Positions 1 through 8,147 of a stretch of 64,000 nt of DNA are shown in pieces (the stretch's first letter is position 1; each line of letters starts with the position of its first letter). Both the position numbers and the translations under genes were made by a program. Source of the stretch: Bacillus sp. EB600 (GTDB lineage: Bacteria > Bacillota > Bacilli > Bacillales > Cytobacillaceae). A model generated the notes under the pieces. It ran no database searches. It had not been told where the DNA came from and saw nothing but the letters and a program-made list of their open reading frames with translations. The stretch is from positions 124,001-188,000 of the forward strand of contig NZ_JAEVLT010000007.1 in NCBI RefSeq assembly GCF_024494385.1, given 5' to 3'.

Positions 1-278
1 TTTTCAATCATGGGAATGCATCCGCTAGTTGCTTATATCATTGTGCTACATATTGTGGATCCTTCAACCATTGGTATTCATCCAGTAATATGGGGTGGCT
101 CTTTAATGGCATCAATGGTAATCGGGATTATGGTATGTCCTTTTAATGGTACAACATCTATTATATCAGTTTAGTAGGCTCTACTTCCCTTCAGGTTGCT
201 AAATGGAATTCTGTTTTTGGCGTCTATTATTTTCTTTTGGTGAGTTTGATTGTTTTTGTTACAGTCAATTTATTTTAG
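1..278 (+). pseudogene. C-terminal end of an ion or organic-acid transporter, frameshifted
   Basis: The window opens inside a hydrophobic reading frame (frame 1) that stops at 172-174. The neighbouring frame continues the same kind of protein through GSTSLQVAKWN and one more membrane segment to a stop at 276-278. Together they read like the last two helices of a membrane transporter, with a PFNG(T)TS loop and a conserved WN pair. A single-base indel near 160-171 would join them. I cannot name the family, and the part before position 1 is unseen. It could be a sequencing error rather than a true frameshift. Confidence 0.45.
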
Positions 279-374
279 GGTATCCAAATAATTGGCTTTT
301 ATAGATTTTAGGTAAAAGTTATATCAATTGGCTATCTTTTTAAAAATAAATATTCTGAGTCTTATGCGTATTCA

Positions 375-403
375 TTTACTTAAATGATTCAGAATTGTAT
401 AAT
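375..403 (+). promoter_or_regulatory. Probable sigma-A promoter of the CoA-transferase gene
   Basis: A perfect TATAAT lies at 398-403 with TTTACT at 375-380, a 17-bp spacer. The predicted start site would fall inside the 30-bp palindrome just downstream, as expected for a promoter blocked by a bound repressor. Confidence 0.5.
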
Positions 404-407
404 AATT

Positions 408-437
408 TAATAGTAGATTGTCGACAATCTACTATTA
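408..437. promoter_or_regulatory. 30-bp perfect palindrome, candidate GntR-type operator
   Basis: The sequence is a perfect inverted repeat centred on TCGA at 421-424, with the core ATTGTCGACAAT. It starts 5 bp after the -10 box and ends 40 bp before the CoA-transferase start. Related GTCGAC sites occur upstream of R2lox-1 (3256-3276) and R2lox-3 (9081-9090). TNGTCNACNA-like palindromes are typical of FCD-subfamily GntR repressors. No such regulator is encoded in this window, so the partner is inferred. Confidence 0.6.
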
Positions 438-476
438 CAAATAGAAATCAAGCAATATTTAAAGGGAGGAACAATA

Positions 477-1691
477 ATGGGAGCACTTGACGGACTAAAA
501 ATAATTGACTTATCGCAAATTATGGCAGGCCCATACTGTACGATGGTATTAGCTGACCTTGGTGCAGAAATTATAAAAGTTGAAAAAGTAAACGGTGGGG
601 ATGATACACGTCTCACAGGGCCATTTGTTAATGGGGAATCCATCAGTTTCTTTCAAATAAATCGAAATAAAAAGAGTATCGCTTTAAATCTAAAAACAGA
701 GGAAGGCAAGAAAATCTTTTATCTATTAGCCGAGGAGGCAGATGTCATTGTTGAAAATTTTCGTCCTGGTGTAACCGCTTCACTCGGAATTGATTATCAA
801 GCGATTAAAAATATAAACGATGGAATTATTTATTGCTCCATTTCTGGTTTTGGTCAAACAGGGCCATATTCTCATAAAGGTGGGTTTGACTTAGTTGCCC
901 AAGGGATGACAGGACTTATGAGCATGACAGGGGAAAAAGGAAAGAGACCGTTTAAATCAGGGGTTGCGGTTTATGATATTGGCGCTGGAATTACGGCTGT
1001 ATATTCTATTTTAGCAGCGTATGTTCATAAAATGAAAACAGGGAAAGGGCAACAAATCGATCTTTCTTTAGCTGAAATTGGTCTCCCTTGGTTTGCATGG
1101 GAAGCAGCTGCTTATTTTACGAATGGAAAAGTGCCTGAAGCAACTGGCCATCGTCACCGATCCTTAGCACCTTATCAAGCATTTAAAACAAAGGACTCCT
1201 ATCTCATGTTAGGTTGTGCAAACCAACGAAATTGGGAGAAATTCTGTATAGATGTCATCGAAAAACCGGAATGGATCAAAAATCCGCTATTCATTGACAA
1301 TGCAAAGAGAATGGAAAATATCGAGGTTTTGGAAAGTGAGATTGAAAGTGTCTTAGTTCTTCAAGATAACAATTATTGGTTGACTCGCTGTGAAAAGGCT
1401 GGTGTACCTGCTGGACCTATCAATACTTTTGATGAAGCCATGAAGGATCCACATTATTTAGAAAGAGGCATGATCCAAGAAATAGAGCATCCGGTTATTG
1501 GAAAAATGAAAACAGTCGGCATTCCTACCTTCTTTTCAGAAACACCAGGAGAAATACGTACACCTGCACCTCTATTAGGACAGCATACCGATCAAATTCT
1601 GTCAGCCTTGAATTTTTCAGATGCGGAAATAGAGCAATTTGAGAAAAAAGGGGTTACAAAGTCTTCATCGCATAAGATTTCAGCAACGTAA
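477..1691 (+). CDS. CaiB/BaiF family (family III) CoA-transferase
   Basis: This is a 404-aa family III CoA-transferase, which moves CoA between carboxylic acids through an aspartyl-CoA thioester. The N-terminal signature DLSQIMAGPYCTMVLADLGA and the VIVENFRPG and ISGFGQTGP motifs are typical. The catalytic aspartate should be D167 in AVYDIGAG. The start follows AAGGGAGG at a good distance. The family end EIEQFEKKGVT is followed by about ten atypical residues (KSSSHKISAT). These seem to be read through a deletion junction into the MmgE/PrpD remnant downstream. The substrate is unknown. The nearby R2lox, ALDH and alcohol dehydrogenase genes suggest that it activates an acid made by that pathway. 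Confidence 0.88.
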   Translation: MGALDGLKIIDLSQIMAGPYCTMVLADLGAEIIKVEKVNGGDDTRLTGPFVNGESISFFQINRNKKSIALNLKTEEGKKIFYLLAEEADVIVENFRPGVTASLGIDYQAIKNINDGIIYCSISGFGQTGPYSHKGGFDLVAQGMTGLMSMTGEKGKRPFKSGVAVYDIGAGITAVYSILAAYVHKMKTGKGQQIDLSLAEIGLPWFAWEAAAYFTNGKVPEATGHRHRSLAPYQAFKTKDSYLMLGCANQRNWEKFCIDVIEKPEWIKNPLFIDNAKRMENIEVLESEIESVLVLQDNNYWLTRCEKAGVPAGPINTFDEAMKDPHYLERGMIQEIEHPVIGKMKTVGIPTFFSETPGEIRTPAPLLGQHTDQILSALNFSDAEIEQFEKKGVTKSSSHKISAT

Positions 1692-2189
1692 AAATGGAGT
1701 AGCACTTCACGAGGCATCAGAAATCATTGTAGAGTTACCAGAATACATTATCCCTGCAGTCTCAAAAACAAGTCCACCAATTACTTCAAATGATGCTCGT
1801 TTTCACATCCAATACATTCTTTTGCTTGCTATTAATGGAGTGGATATCATTAAACCAGAGCACAGCCTTGACTTTGCTCACCATTGGATGGATTCAATAT
1901 ACAAAGAAATTAAAATAAAATCAAAGTGAAAATTGCTTCTGACTTAACACATTACCATCAGTGCAGGCTTAACTTTATAAATGAATATGGTGAAGTAAAA
2001 TTACAACGAGAAGGAAGAGGACCAAAAGGTACACCGCAAAACCCAATGAGTATTGAAGAAGTTGGGGACAAATTTCGCAGTCTTGTTAAATTTAAATTAG
2101 ATCAAGGTAAAATTCAGGAATATCTTTCAAGGATCGATAACCTCGAAGAGGAAAAGGATATTCGTTGGCTGGTAGATTCCTTTGATTAA
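1690..2189 (+). pseudogene. MmgE/PrpD family protein, 5'-truncated and frameshifted
   Basis: Two consecutive frames together encode the C-terminal part of a MmgE/PrpD protein (2-methylcitrate dehydratase or cis-aconitate decarboxylase-like). The first frame carries PPITSNDARFHIQYILLLA. The second carries a GRGPKGTPQNPMSIEEVGDK segment, which matches the family's NPMS..EV..KF signature. The frame changes near 1926, and the N-terminal two thirds are missing. The 5' end lies at a junction with the CoA-transferase gene. Family III CoA-transferases and MmgE/PrpD proteins are often neighbours in catabolic clusters, so this was probably a working partner that has been lost. Confidence 0.7.
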
Positions 2190-2226
2190 GGTTAGTTAAT
2201 GAATACTCAATAAATATTGAAAAAGC

Positions 2227-2325
2227 AATAACATTCATTAGAATGTTATTAATTAGAATTCATTTCAAATTAAGAATAAATAAAGAATATTATTTTGTTC
2301 TGGCTTAGAAACATGAAATGAATTC
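2227..2325. repeat. Two inverted repeats between the MmgE/PrpD remnant and the NUDIX gene
   Basis: AATAACATTC (2227-2236) pairs perfectly with GAATGTTATT (2241-2250) across a 4-nt loop. GAATTCATTTCA (2256-2267) pairs with TGAAATGAATTC (2314-2325) across 46 nt. Neither is followed by a T-run, so they look more like operator or structural sites than a terminator. Confidence 0.45.
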
Positions 2326-2360
2326 AATCTATTATTCTAATCTGAAAAGAGGAGGCTAAA

Positions 2361-3005
2361 ATGAGTGTAATCCCAAGACCTGCTTCAACTGTCGTTTTAA
2401 TGGATGAATTGTCAAGAGTCTACATGACACGTCGACCTAAAACGATGAAATTTTTGAGCGGATTTTATGTTTTCCCTGGCGGTTCCGTAGAAGAAGATGA
2501 TTTTCTCTTAGCCGACAATTTATTGAGCCATTGGCAGCCTACTACTAACTTTTGCCCCTCCCATTATATAGCTGCTGCCAGAGAGCTTTATGAGGAGGTT
2601 GGTGTTTTATTAGGCCATCAACAAGGAAGAGAAACGATTCAACTGGAAAAGAAAAATAGTGAGGAATATCGGCGTTTACTCATTGCCGGAAAAATCTCTT
2701 TTTCACAACTATTAAAACAAGAAAGAATCGAACTTAACCTTGATAAATTAAGCTATTTTGGACACAGAATTACACCAAAAGATAGACCGCACCGCTTCGA
2801 TGTTCGTTTTTTCATTGCTGAATTGCCTGCAGGGCAGATCCCAATTCCAGACGAAAATGAAATTGACGAGGCATTTTGGATTAACCCAGCTGAGGCCATA
2901 CAATTATTTCAAAAAGGGGAATTATCCATGGTTCCACCAACGATTCTTTCACTCCAAACAATTATCAATTATCAGAATGGAGGGGAATTAAGAATGTTGA
3001 ATTAA
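2361..3005 (+). CDS. NUDIX hydrolase, NUDT19-like (probable acyl-CoA/CoA diphosphatase)
   Basis: This is a 214-aa NUDIX protein. The Nudix box is split: FPGGSVEEDD near residues 36-45 is separated by about 30 residues from AARELYEEVGVLLG near 74-87. The insertion between the GG and REXXEE halves is seen in NUDT19-type enzymes, which cleave CoA and acyl-CoA to 3',5'-ADP and (acyl-)phosphopantetheine. AGAGGAGG precedes the ATG. Its position between a CoA-transferase and the R2lox block fits a role in turning over CoA species. The substrate is inferred from family only. Confidence 0.75.
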   Translation: MSVIPRPASTVVLMDELSRVYMTRRPKTMKFLSGFYVFPGGSVEEDDFLLADNLLSHWQPTTNFCPSHYIAAARELYEEVGVLLGHQQGRETIQLEKKNSEEYRRLLIAGKISFSQLLKQERIELNLDKLSYFGHRITPKDRPHRFDVRFFIAELPAGQIPIPDENEIDEAFWINPAEAIQLFQKGELSMVPPTILSLQTIINYQNGGELRMLN

Positions 3006-3053
3006 AAAATATGAATATATTATTTCCTTCTATTAAAAATTTACCTTAAATGA

Positions 3054-3082
3054 TTGACAAATAAATATAAACTATTTAATAT
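3054..3082 (+). promoter_or_regulatory. Sigma-A promoter upstream of R2lox-1
   Basis: TTGACA (3054-3059) and TAATAT (3077-3082) are separated by exactly 17 bp. Transcription from here would give a leader of about 255 nt carrying the cre-like site and the GTCGAC operator. Confidence 0.6.
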
Positions 3083-3140
3083 AGAATTACCGGAATATTA
3101 ATTATTTTCAGTTAAATCTTCTAACTTTATAAAATATTCT

Positions 3141-3240
3141 CCTTCAAAAGTATAACAATATATGTTTATTATTATTTTTTACGAATAACTCTTTCAATAA
3201 ATAAATTTGAAAGCGTTTTATTTTTTAAATAAGAGAGGGG
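3141..3240 (+). repeat. Duplicated control region, copy 1 (with 7469-7594), containing a cre-like site
   Basis: From CCTTCAAAAG to AATAAGAGAGGGG this stretch aligns by eye with 7469-7594. Both share TTATTATTATTTTTT, a CTTTCAA/TTGAA inverted repeat and an AATAAGAGAGG end. TTGAAAGCGTTTTAT at 3207-3221 matches the CcpA cre consensus WTGNAANCGNWNNCW except for one C, so catabolite repression is plausible. Confidence 0.6.
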
Positions 3241-3255
3241 ATTATTTGTTCCTGA

Positions 3256-3276
3256 AATTGTCGACCATCGACAATT
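3256..3276. promoter_or_regulatory. GTCGAC-type inverted repeat, candidate operator of R2lox-1
   Basis: AATTGTCGA (3256-3264) and TCGACAATT (3268-3276) form a perfect 9+3+9 inverted repeat. The half-sites match the core of the 30-bp palindrome at 408-437, so the same repressor may control both genes. Confidence 0.55.
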
Positions 3277-3345
3277 GGAAGAATGAAAAAATTTAATTTT
3301 GTATTTTGTTCTATTATTAAAAACCTAGAGGGGATTGATTGTATT

Positions 3346-4218
3346 ATGAGAGAAAAGATTTATTCATTATCAAAAGGACTTGATGTAAAATCTTTTGCAT
3401 ACCAATTATTCCAGAAAGCAAAACAATTTGGAATTTGGAATCCAAGTGACATTGATTTTTCACAAGATAAAGAGGATTGGAAGAAACTCACTACTGAACA
3501 ACAAGAAACAATTAGATTACGAGTTTCAAGATATTTAGTTGGGGAAGAATCAGTAACAATGGATATTTTACCAATGATTATGGCTGTTGCTAAAAAAGGT
3601 TGGCTCGAGGAAGAGATGTATTTAACGACATTTATCTTTGAAGAAGCCAAGCATGTTGAGATGTTTAGACTCTATATGAATGCAATTGGAGAACCAGGAG
3701 ATCTCAATTATTCTAATGGATTACATCGAGAAACTTGGTTTGAAACGTTGCCAACGACCATGAACCGTTTAATCGATGAGCCATCACCAATTCAGATGGC
3801 CGAAGCTTCCGCATTATATAATATTTTCCAAGAAGGAATCCAAGCAGAAACAGGTTACTGGACTTTCTATGAGGGGTTAAAGAAAAACAATATTATGCCT
3901 GGTTTAATTGAAGGCATTCGTAATTTACAACATGATGAGTCACGACATATTTCATTTGGTCACCACATTCTAAACCGTTTAATTTCGGAAGAGGATCCAG
4001 AAATTTATCATTTTGTTGAAAACAAAGTACGAAATGAATGGTGGCCGATTGCGGAAGACGTCTGGAAATCCAATGCCCAGGGCGGGTCGGAAACGGATGG
4101 GTTTGGCATTAAAATAGAAGATATGTTGGCATTTGCCAGAAAACAATTAGAAGTACGCTTAAATGTTTTGAAAAAATCTTATGATGCTAGTCTTTTAAGA
4201 GAAAAAGCACCTCAATAA
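3346..4218 (+). CDS. R2-like ligand-binding oxidase, copy 1 (R2lox-1)
   Basis: This is a 290-aa ferritin-like protein of the R2lox family, which carries a Mn/Fe cofactor and a fatty-acid-like ligand in a pocket. All expected residues are present: metal ligands E67, E100, H103, E163, E198 and H201, and the V70/Y158 pair that forms the Val-Tyr ether crosslink. Key motifs are GEESVTMDI, FEEAKHVE, FQEGIQAE and DESRHISFG. A longer frame opens at 3283, but 3346 is preferred because MREKIYSLSKG aligns with the starts of copies 2 and 3 and an AGAGGGG lies 12 nt upstream. The role of R2lox proteins is unknown. The ALDH and ADH downstream suggest an oxidation that yields an alcohol or aldehyde. Confidence 0.92.
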   Translation: MREKIYSLSKGLDVKSFAYQLFQKAKQFGIWNPSDIDFSQDKEDWKKLTTEQQETIRLRVSRYLVGEESVTMDILPMIMAVAKKGWLEEEMYLTTFIFEEAKHVEMFRLYMNAIGEPGDLNYSNGLHRETWFETLPTTMNRLIDEPSPIQMAEASALYNIFQEGIQAETGYWTFYEGLKKNNIMPGLIEGIRNLQHDESRHISFGHHILNRLISEEDPEIYHFVENKVRNEWWPIAEDVWKSNAQGGSETDGFGIKIEDMLAFARKQLEVRLNVLKKSYDASLLREKAPQ

Positions 4219-4276
4219 TGGATTGATAATGTGGATTTCTTAAAATAATGTTTAAGAATATTTAATAAACAAGTTG

Positions 4277-4380
4277 TTTTAGAAGCGAATAAGAGGAATT
4301 GCTTAGTCATAACTGAATTATTACCCTCCAAATAAATTAGTTTAGATTAGATAATTCACTTTCTCTTATCCGCTACTATA
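4277..4380 (+). promoter_or_regulatory. Conserved ~100-nt leader element A, candidate structured RNA
   Basis: This element aligns with 9174-9274. AGCGAATAAGAG (4284-4295) can pair with CTCTTATCCGCT (4363-4374) in 11 of 12 positions, enclosing a 22-nt block at 4316-4337 that is identical in both copies. The block contains ACCCTCC, which could mask a GGAGG-type ribosome site. It lies about 155 nt before the aldehyde dehydrogenase. I do not recognise it as any known riboswitch class. Confidence 0.5.
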
Positions 4381-4534
4381 AATGAAAAAGAATATATTAG
4401 ATTTTTATTTACATAGGAAGGATCAAACACAAAACTGTAAGATAACTACTTGGTCAGCCATCTTTCAAAATATAAAGCTCTTCTTCCTAGGTATTGTTCG
4501 ATAAATAAATAAATTCAAGAAAAGAGGAATGTTC

Positions 4535-6040
4535 ATGCCAAATGAAACAAAGCAGTTACTAGACTTTTCACTTTTTATCAATGGAAAATGGCAGCCTGCT
4601 GAAAATAATAAAACATTTCATGTTTATAATCCAGCTGATGGAAAAATTATTGCCAGGGTGGCAAAAGCAAGTAAACGTGATACGGAACAGGCTATTGAAT
4701 CAGCCCGAAAAACATTTGATTCTGGTATTTGGTCTAGAAAATCCTATCAAGAAAGAGCAGATATTCTCTCTAAATTTGCCAATATTATCAGAAAAAATAT
4801 TAATGAGATTGCCCAATTAGATATTATTAGTTCAGGTGCCACAAGACGAAAAGCATATTCAGACCCAGCGAGAGCAGCCGATCTAATCGATCAAACCGTG
4901 AAAAAACTACACGAATTTTCTCATGTGGAGTTCCTTCCAGCGGCTGGGTCCAATCATAATGAGGTATGGAGAGAACCGATTGGTGTAGTTTCAGCTATTA
5001 CACCATGGAATGTACCTTTAATGTTAGCGATGTTGAAGATTGTTCCAGCACTGGCAATGGGAAATTCAATTGTGGTGAAGCCAGCTTCCAATACACCTCT
5101 TTCTACATTAAAAATAGCTGAATTAGCCTCACAAGCTGGTGTTCCGGATGGTGTATTAAATGTTGTTCCAGGTCCAGGCTCAGAGGTGGGCGATGTTCTC
5201 TCAACGCATCCCAGCGTTAATAAGGTCGCTTTTACTGGATCAACAGAAATTGGAAAAAACATTATGCAACAAGCTTCTGATACGATAAAAAAAGTGACAC
5301 TTGAATTGGGTGGAAAATCACCTGGAATTGTTCTTCCAGATGCTGATTTAGACATCGCGATACCAGGAATTATGAATGGTTTTTGTTTCCATTCCGGACA
5401 AATATGTATGTCAGGTACTCGGTTATTAGTTCATGATTCCATTTACGAGGAAGTACTAGAGCGTTTAGCAAAATGTGCAGAAACAATTAAAGTCGGGGAC
5501 CCTCAAAGTCCTGACACCGGAATGGGACCTGTTATTTCAAAAGGCCAGCTTGAATCCATTTTATCTTATATAGAGATTGGCATTCAAGAGGGTGCTAGAT
5601 TAGTATACGGCGGACAGCGTGTCATTGTGGAAGGATTAAAAGAGGGATATTACGTTCAGCCGACCATTTTTGCTGATGTTCAAAATGATATGCGTATTGC
5701 CCAAGAAGAAATTTTTGGACCCGTACTTGCAGTAATCCGGTACTCAACACTTGAAGAAGCGATTGAGATTGCTAATGATTCGATTTATGGTTTAGCTGCT
5801 GGTGTTTGGACAAAAGATGTCATTAAGGCCAAACAAATCGTTAAAGAATTAAGGGCAGGAACTGTTTGGATTAACGATTGGCATGCCATGAGATTTGATG
5901 CCCCGTTTGGTGGTTATAAGCAAAGCGGAATAGGTCGTGAACTTGGAGAGGACGTTTTATACGAATATACTCAAACAAAACATGTTCATACGTCTCTTGC
6001 ACGTGAACTAGACCAAAGACCAGCCTATATCATTTTTTAA
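4535..6040 (+). CDS. Aldehyde dehydrogenase (NAD(P)-dependent)
   Basis: This is a 501-aa member of the ALDH superfamily, oxidising an aldehyde to a carboxylic acid. The catalytic cysteine is C291 in HSGQICMSG. The general base is E257 in TLELGGKSP, with the TPWN asparagine and the FTGSTEIG nucleotide motif also present. ATG 4535 is chosen over 4529 because AAGAGGA is only about 2 nt from the earlier ATG and 8 nt from this one. The alcohol dehydrogenase follows after 35 nt, so they should be co-transcribed. The substrate is unknown. The C-terminal extension (ARELDQRPAYIIF) is a little longer than in many relatives. Part of this gene recurs as a scar at 10254-10336. Confidence 0.9.
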   Translation: MPNETKQLLDFSLFINGKWQPAENNKTFHVYNPADGKIIARVAKASKRDTEQAIESARKTFDSGIWSRKSYQERADILSKFANIIRKNINEIAQLDIISSGATRRKAYSDPARAADLIDQTVKKLHEFSHVEFLPAAGSNHNEVWREPIGVVSAITPWNVPLMLAMLKIVPALAMGNSIVVKPASNTPLSTLKIAELASQAGVPDGVLNVVPGPGSEVGDVLSTHPSVNKVAFTGSTEIGKNIMQQASDTIKKVTLELGGKSPGIVLPDADLDIAIPGIMNGFCFHSGQICMSGTRLLVHDSIYEEVLERLAKCAETIKVGDPQSPDTGMGPVISKGQLESILSYIEIGIQEGARLVYGGQRVIVEGLKEGYYVQPTIFADVQNDMRIAQEEIFGPVLAVIRYSTLEEAIEIANDSIYGLAAGVWTKDVIKAKQIVKELRAGTVWINDWHAMRFDAPFGGYKQSGIGRELGEDVLYEYTQTKHVHTSLARELDQRPAYIIF

Positions 6041-6075
6041 TAGAATTTTATCTAAAAATAAAGGAAGGTGACCTT

Positions 6076-7269
6076 ATGCTACTATCAAACTTTCAATATT
6101 CTGTAAGGACGGCTATTCATAGTGGTGCTGGAGTGCGAACAACTTTACCTAGTCTTGTTCATGGACTTAGAGGTAAAAGAATTATTCTATTTACCGATAA
6201 GGGTCTGAATCAAGCAGGAGTTACTAGTCAAATCACTGAGGTATTTCTTGGTCTGTCAGGTCAAATCCAGCTTGTAGGTACATTTGATGACATTGAACAA
6301 GATGCAAGAGCTCGAAACATTAATGCTGCTATTCAATTTGTAAGAGAACGAAATGGAGATACATTGATTGCACTTGGTGGTGGGAGTGTCCTTGATACCG
6401 TAAAAAGTGTGAGATGGGCTCTTCACAAAGGATATTCTGATATTCATGAGGGGCTAAACGTCATGGTCAGAGAACAGTGGCCTGAAGCGAAGCCGATTAA
6501 CATTCCATTTATCGCTATACCGACTACTGCCGGAACAGGATCGGAGGTTTCTATCTCAGCTGTTATTTATAATGAAAAACTGAAGATAAAAGCGACTTTG
6601 TCTAATCCATATCTATCACCGGATATCGCTCTTCTTGACCCTGAGCTATCAACGGGTTTACCACCTAGAATTACGGCGTTTACAGGTATGGATGCCCTAA
6701 CCCATGCAGTTGAAGGATATTTTTCATCAAGAGCGAACCCACTGACAGATGCTTATGCCTTGCAAGCCATGAAATTAATCTTAGAAAATTTACCGATAGC
6801 TGTTAAAGATGGAAGAAATGTTCAGGCTCGTGCCAATATGCTGTTAGCGAGTTCAATGGCTATCTTGGCTTTTACTCAGACTTCGAGTGGTATTCCTGTG
6901 CATAATATGGCCCATGTATTTGGTGCTAAATTTGGCGTGCCTCATGGCTTAGCCAATGCAGTACTTTTACCGGAGGTAATCGAATCTCTACCGAATTTAT
7001 ATCTGCCAAGGATTCACAACTTTGCTAGAGTAATAGGTATAGAGAATCCATCTGAAAATGATCAACAATGTTTAGCAGCGGTTGTAGATTTTATTCGTCA
7101 ATTCCTTGTGGAAATTGAATTGCCTAATACATTTGCAGACTTCAACATTGATCGTTTAGATGGTTTTGTAGAAGCAGTTCATAGTGACCCTACTGCTCGT
7201 TATAAAATTCCAGCAGAAGTTGTATTAAAGGTTTCTCATAAAGTCTCTGGATTAACTGTTAACGCTTAA
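6076..7269 (+). CDS. Iron-containing alcohol dehydrogenase (group III)
   Basis: This is a 397-aa Fe-ADH with the Rossmann-like GGGSVLDTVK motif near 101-110 and the four metal ligands D206 and H210 (GMDALTHAVEGY), H276 and H290 (HNMAHVFGAKFGVPHG). It should interconvert an alcohol and an aldehyde using NAD(P). It sits 35 nt after the aldehyde dehydrogenase and is followed by a good terminator. A second, mostly deleted copy of its 3' end remains at 10337-10508. The pairing suggests that the alcohol product of one enzyme is passed through ADH and ALDH to an acid. Confidence 0.9.
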   Translation: MLLSNFQYSVRTAIHSGAGVRTTLPSLVHGLRGKRIILFTDKGLNQAGVTSQITEVFLGLSGQIQLVGTFDDIEQDARARNINAAIQFVRERNGDTLIALGGGSVLDTVKSVRWALHKGYSDIHEGLNVMVREQWPEAKPINIPFIAIPTTAGTGSEVSISAVIYNEKLKIKATLSNPYLSPDIALLDPELSTGLPPRITAFTGMDALTHAVEGYFSSRANPLTDAYALQAMKLILENLPIAVKDGRNVQARANMLLASSMAILAFTQTSSGIPVHNMAHVFGAKFGVPHGLANAVLLPEVIESLPNLYLPRIHNFARVIGIENPSENDQQCLAAVVDFIRQFLVEIELPNTFADFNIDRLDGFVEAVHSDPTARYKIPAEVVLKVSHKVSGLTVNA

Positions 7270-7283
7270 TAAATTTCTATTTA

Positions 7284-7326
7284 TTCCACTCTTTGATTAA
7301 TGATGAGAGTGGAACTTTCTTTAAGT
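7284..7326 (+). terminator. Terminator of the R2lox-1/ALDH/ADH unit
   Basis: TTCCACTCT (7284-7292) pairs with AGAGTGGAA (7306-7314), followed by CTTTCTTT. A diverged version follows the ADH scar at 10529. Confidence 0.75.
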
Positions 7327-7468
7327 TATTCTGAATATTCAAATATTTAATTTTTGCTTTCCAGTAGTAATGCACAATAGAGAACAAATAATTTCTATAA
7401 AAGATCGGGAGATAAATATGAATATTATTAATTTTAGGACTATATTATTTTCTCAAACAATTTAGGCC

Positions 7469-7594
7469 CCTTCAAGAGCATGGCAATATGTGACTATTAT
7501 TATTTTTTCTCAGTGTTAAATACGCTTTCAAAAAAATAATTTTGAAGGCGTTTAAAAAATTAATCATTTTACAAAATGTCAATAAGAGAGGAGG
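7469..7594 (+). repeat. Duplicated control region, copy 2
   Basis: This is the second copy of the region at 3141-3240. Here the inverted repeat is longer: ACGCTTTCAAAA (7522-7533) faces TTTTGAAGGCGT (7540-7551). The right arm is a weak cre-like site, TTGAAGGCGTTTAAA (7542-7556). It marks the left edge of the second R2lox unit. The rest of the gap from 7327 shows no gene. Confidence 0.55.
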
Positions 7595-7670
7595 AGAATA
7601 AAAAGGCTTTTTAAAGTCAGCATGCTATATACAAAAATAGATTTTTAGTGTTGAAAAAAGGGGGGAATTA

Positions 7671-7897
7671 ATGGCTAAGAAGTTATACTGTTCATTTTGG
7701 TATTAGGATCATTTATTGCTGCATGTGGTAATCAAGATACAACATCAGTAGTAAAGAAAGCTCTACTGGTAGCGCCAAATCATCTGATGACCCTACCACA
7801 ATCCAGTTAGCAGGCGAAAAAAGGTGTTGACAAAGAAGAAGTTACAAAAGTTTTTGAAGAGTTTAAAAGGATTACAGATGAAGTTGTTAATAATTAA
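7671..7897 (+). pseudogene. Solute-binding lipoprotein, internally deleted and frameshifted
   Basis: A strong GGGGGG ribosome site precedes ATG 7671. In shifted frames the region encodes a lipoprotein signal (LGSFIAAC followed by GNQ), a Ser/Thr-rich linker (KESSTGSAKSSDD) and then a C-terminal helix (KGVDKEEVTKVFEEFKRITD) ending at 7895-7897. This is the start and end of an extracellular solute-binding lipoprotein with the whole binding domain missing. It sits between the copied control region and R2lox-2 and may once have fed the pathway's substrate to an importer. Confidence 0.6.
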
Positions 7898-8147
7898 TTT
7901 ATAGCGTGCTGACGTAGTCATTTTCACAATGTTTTGTGCATAGTACATTCAGTTTTAGCAATTGATCTACTAGCTACTAATTAGTGAAATTGGGAGGGGA
8001 GTTTTATCAGAAAGGAAATATCTAGGGGGAATAATGAAGAATCATTTTTGTACCAGCAGTAGCTGATATAAATAGTCTACAATCGGCATTTTGTGTTTTC
8101 CAAGATTAAAATGAAAAAATAATTTAGAACGAAAGGGAGTAAGTAAA

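Noticed and set aside
1639..1929. 96-codon ORF overlapping the CoA-transferase end
   Set aside because: Its first part lies in another frame of the CoA-transferase gene and the rest is the MmgE/PrpD remnant, so it is not a separate gene.
4277..4380. Assignment of the leader element to a known riboswitch (cobalamin, purine, guanidine, glycine, Mn)
   Set aside because: None of the conserved blocks of these classes is present, so I left it unnamed.
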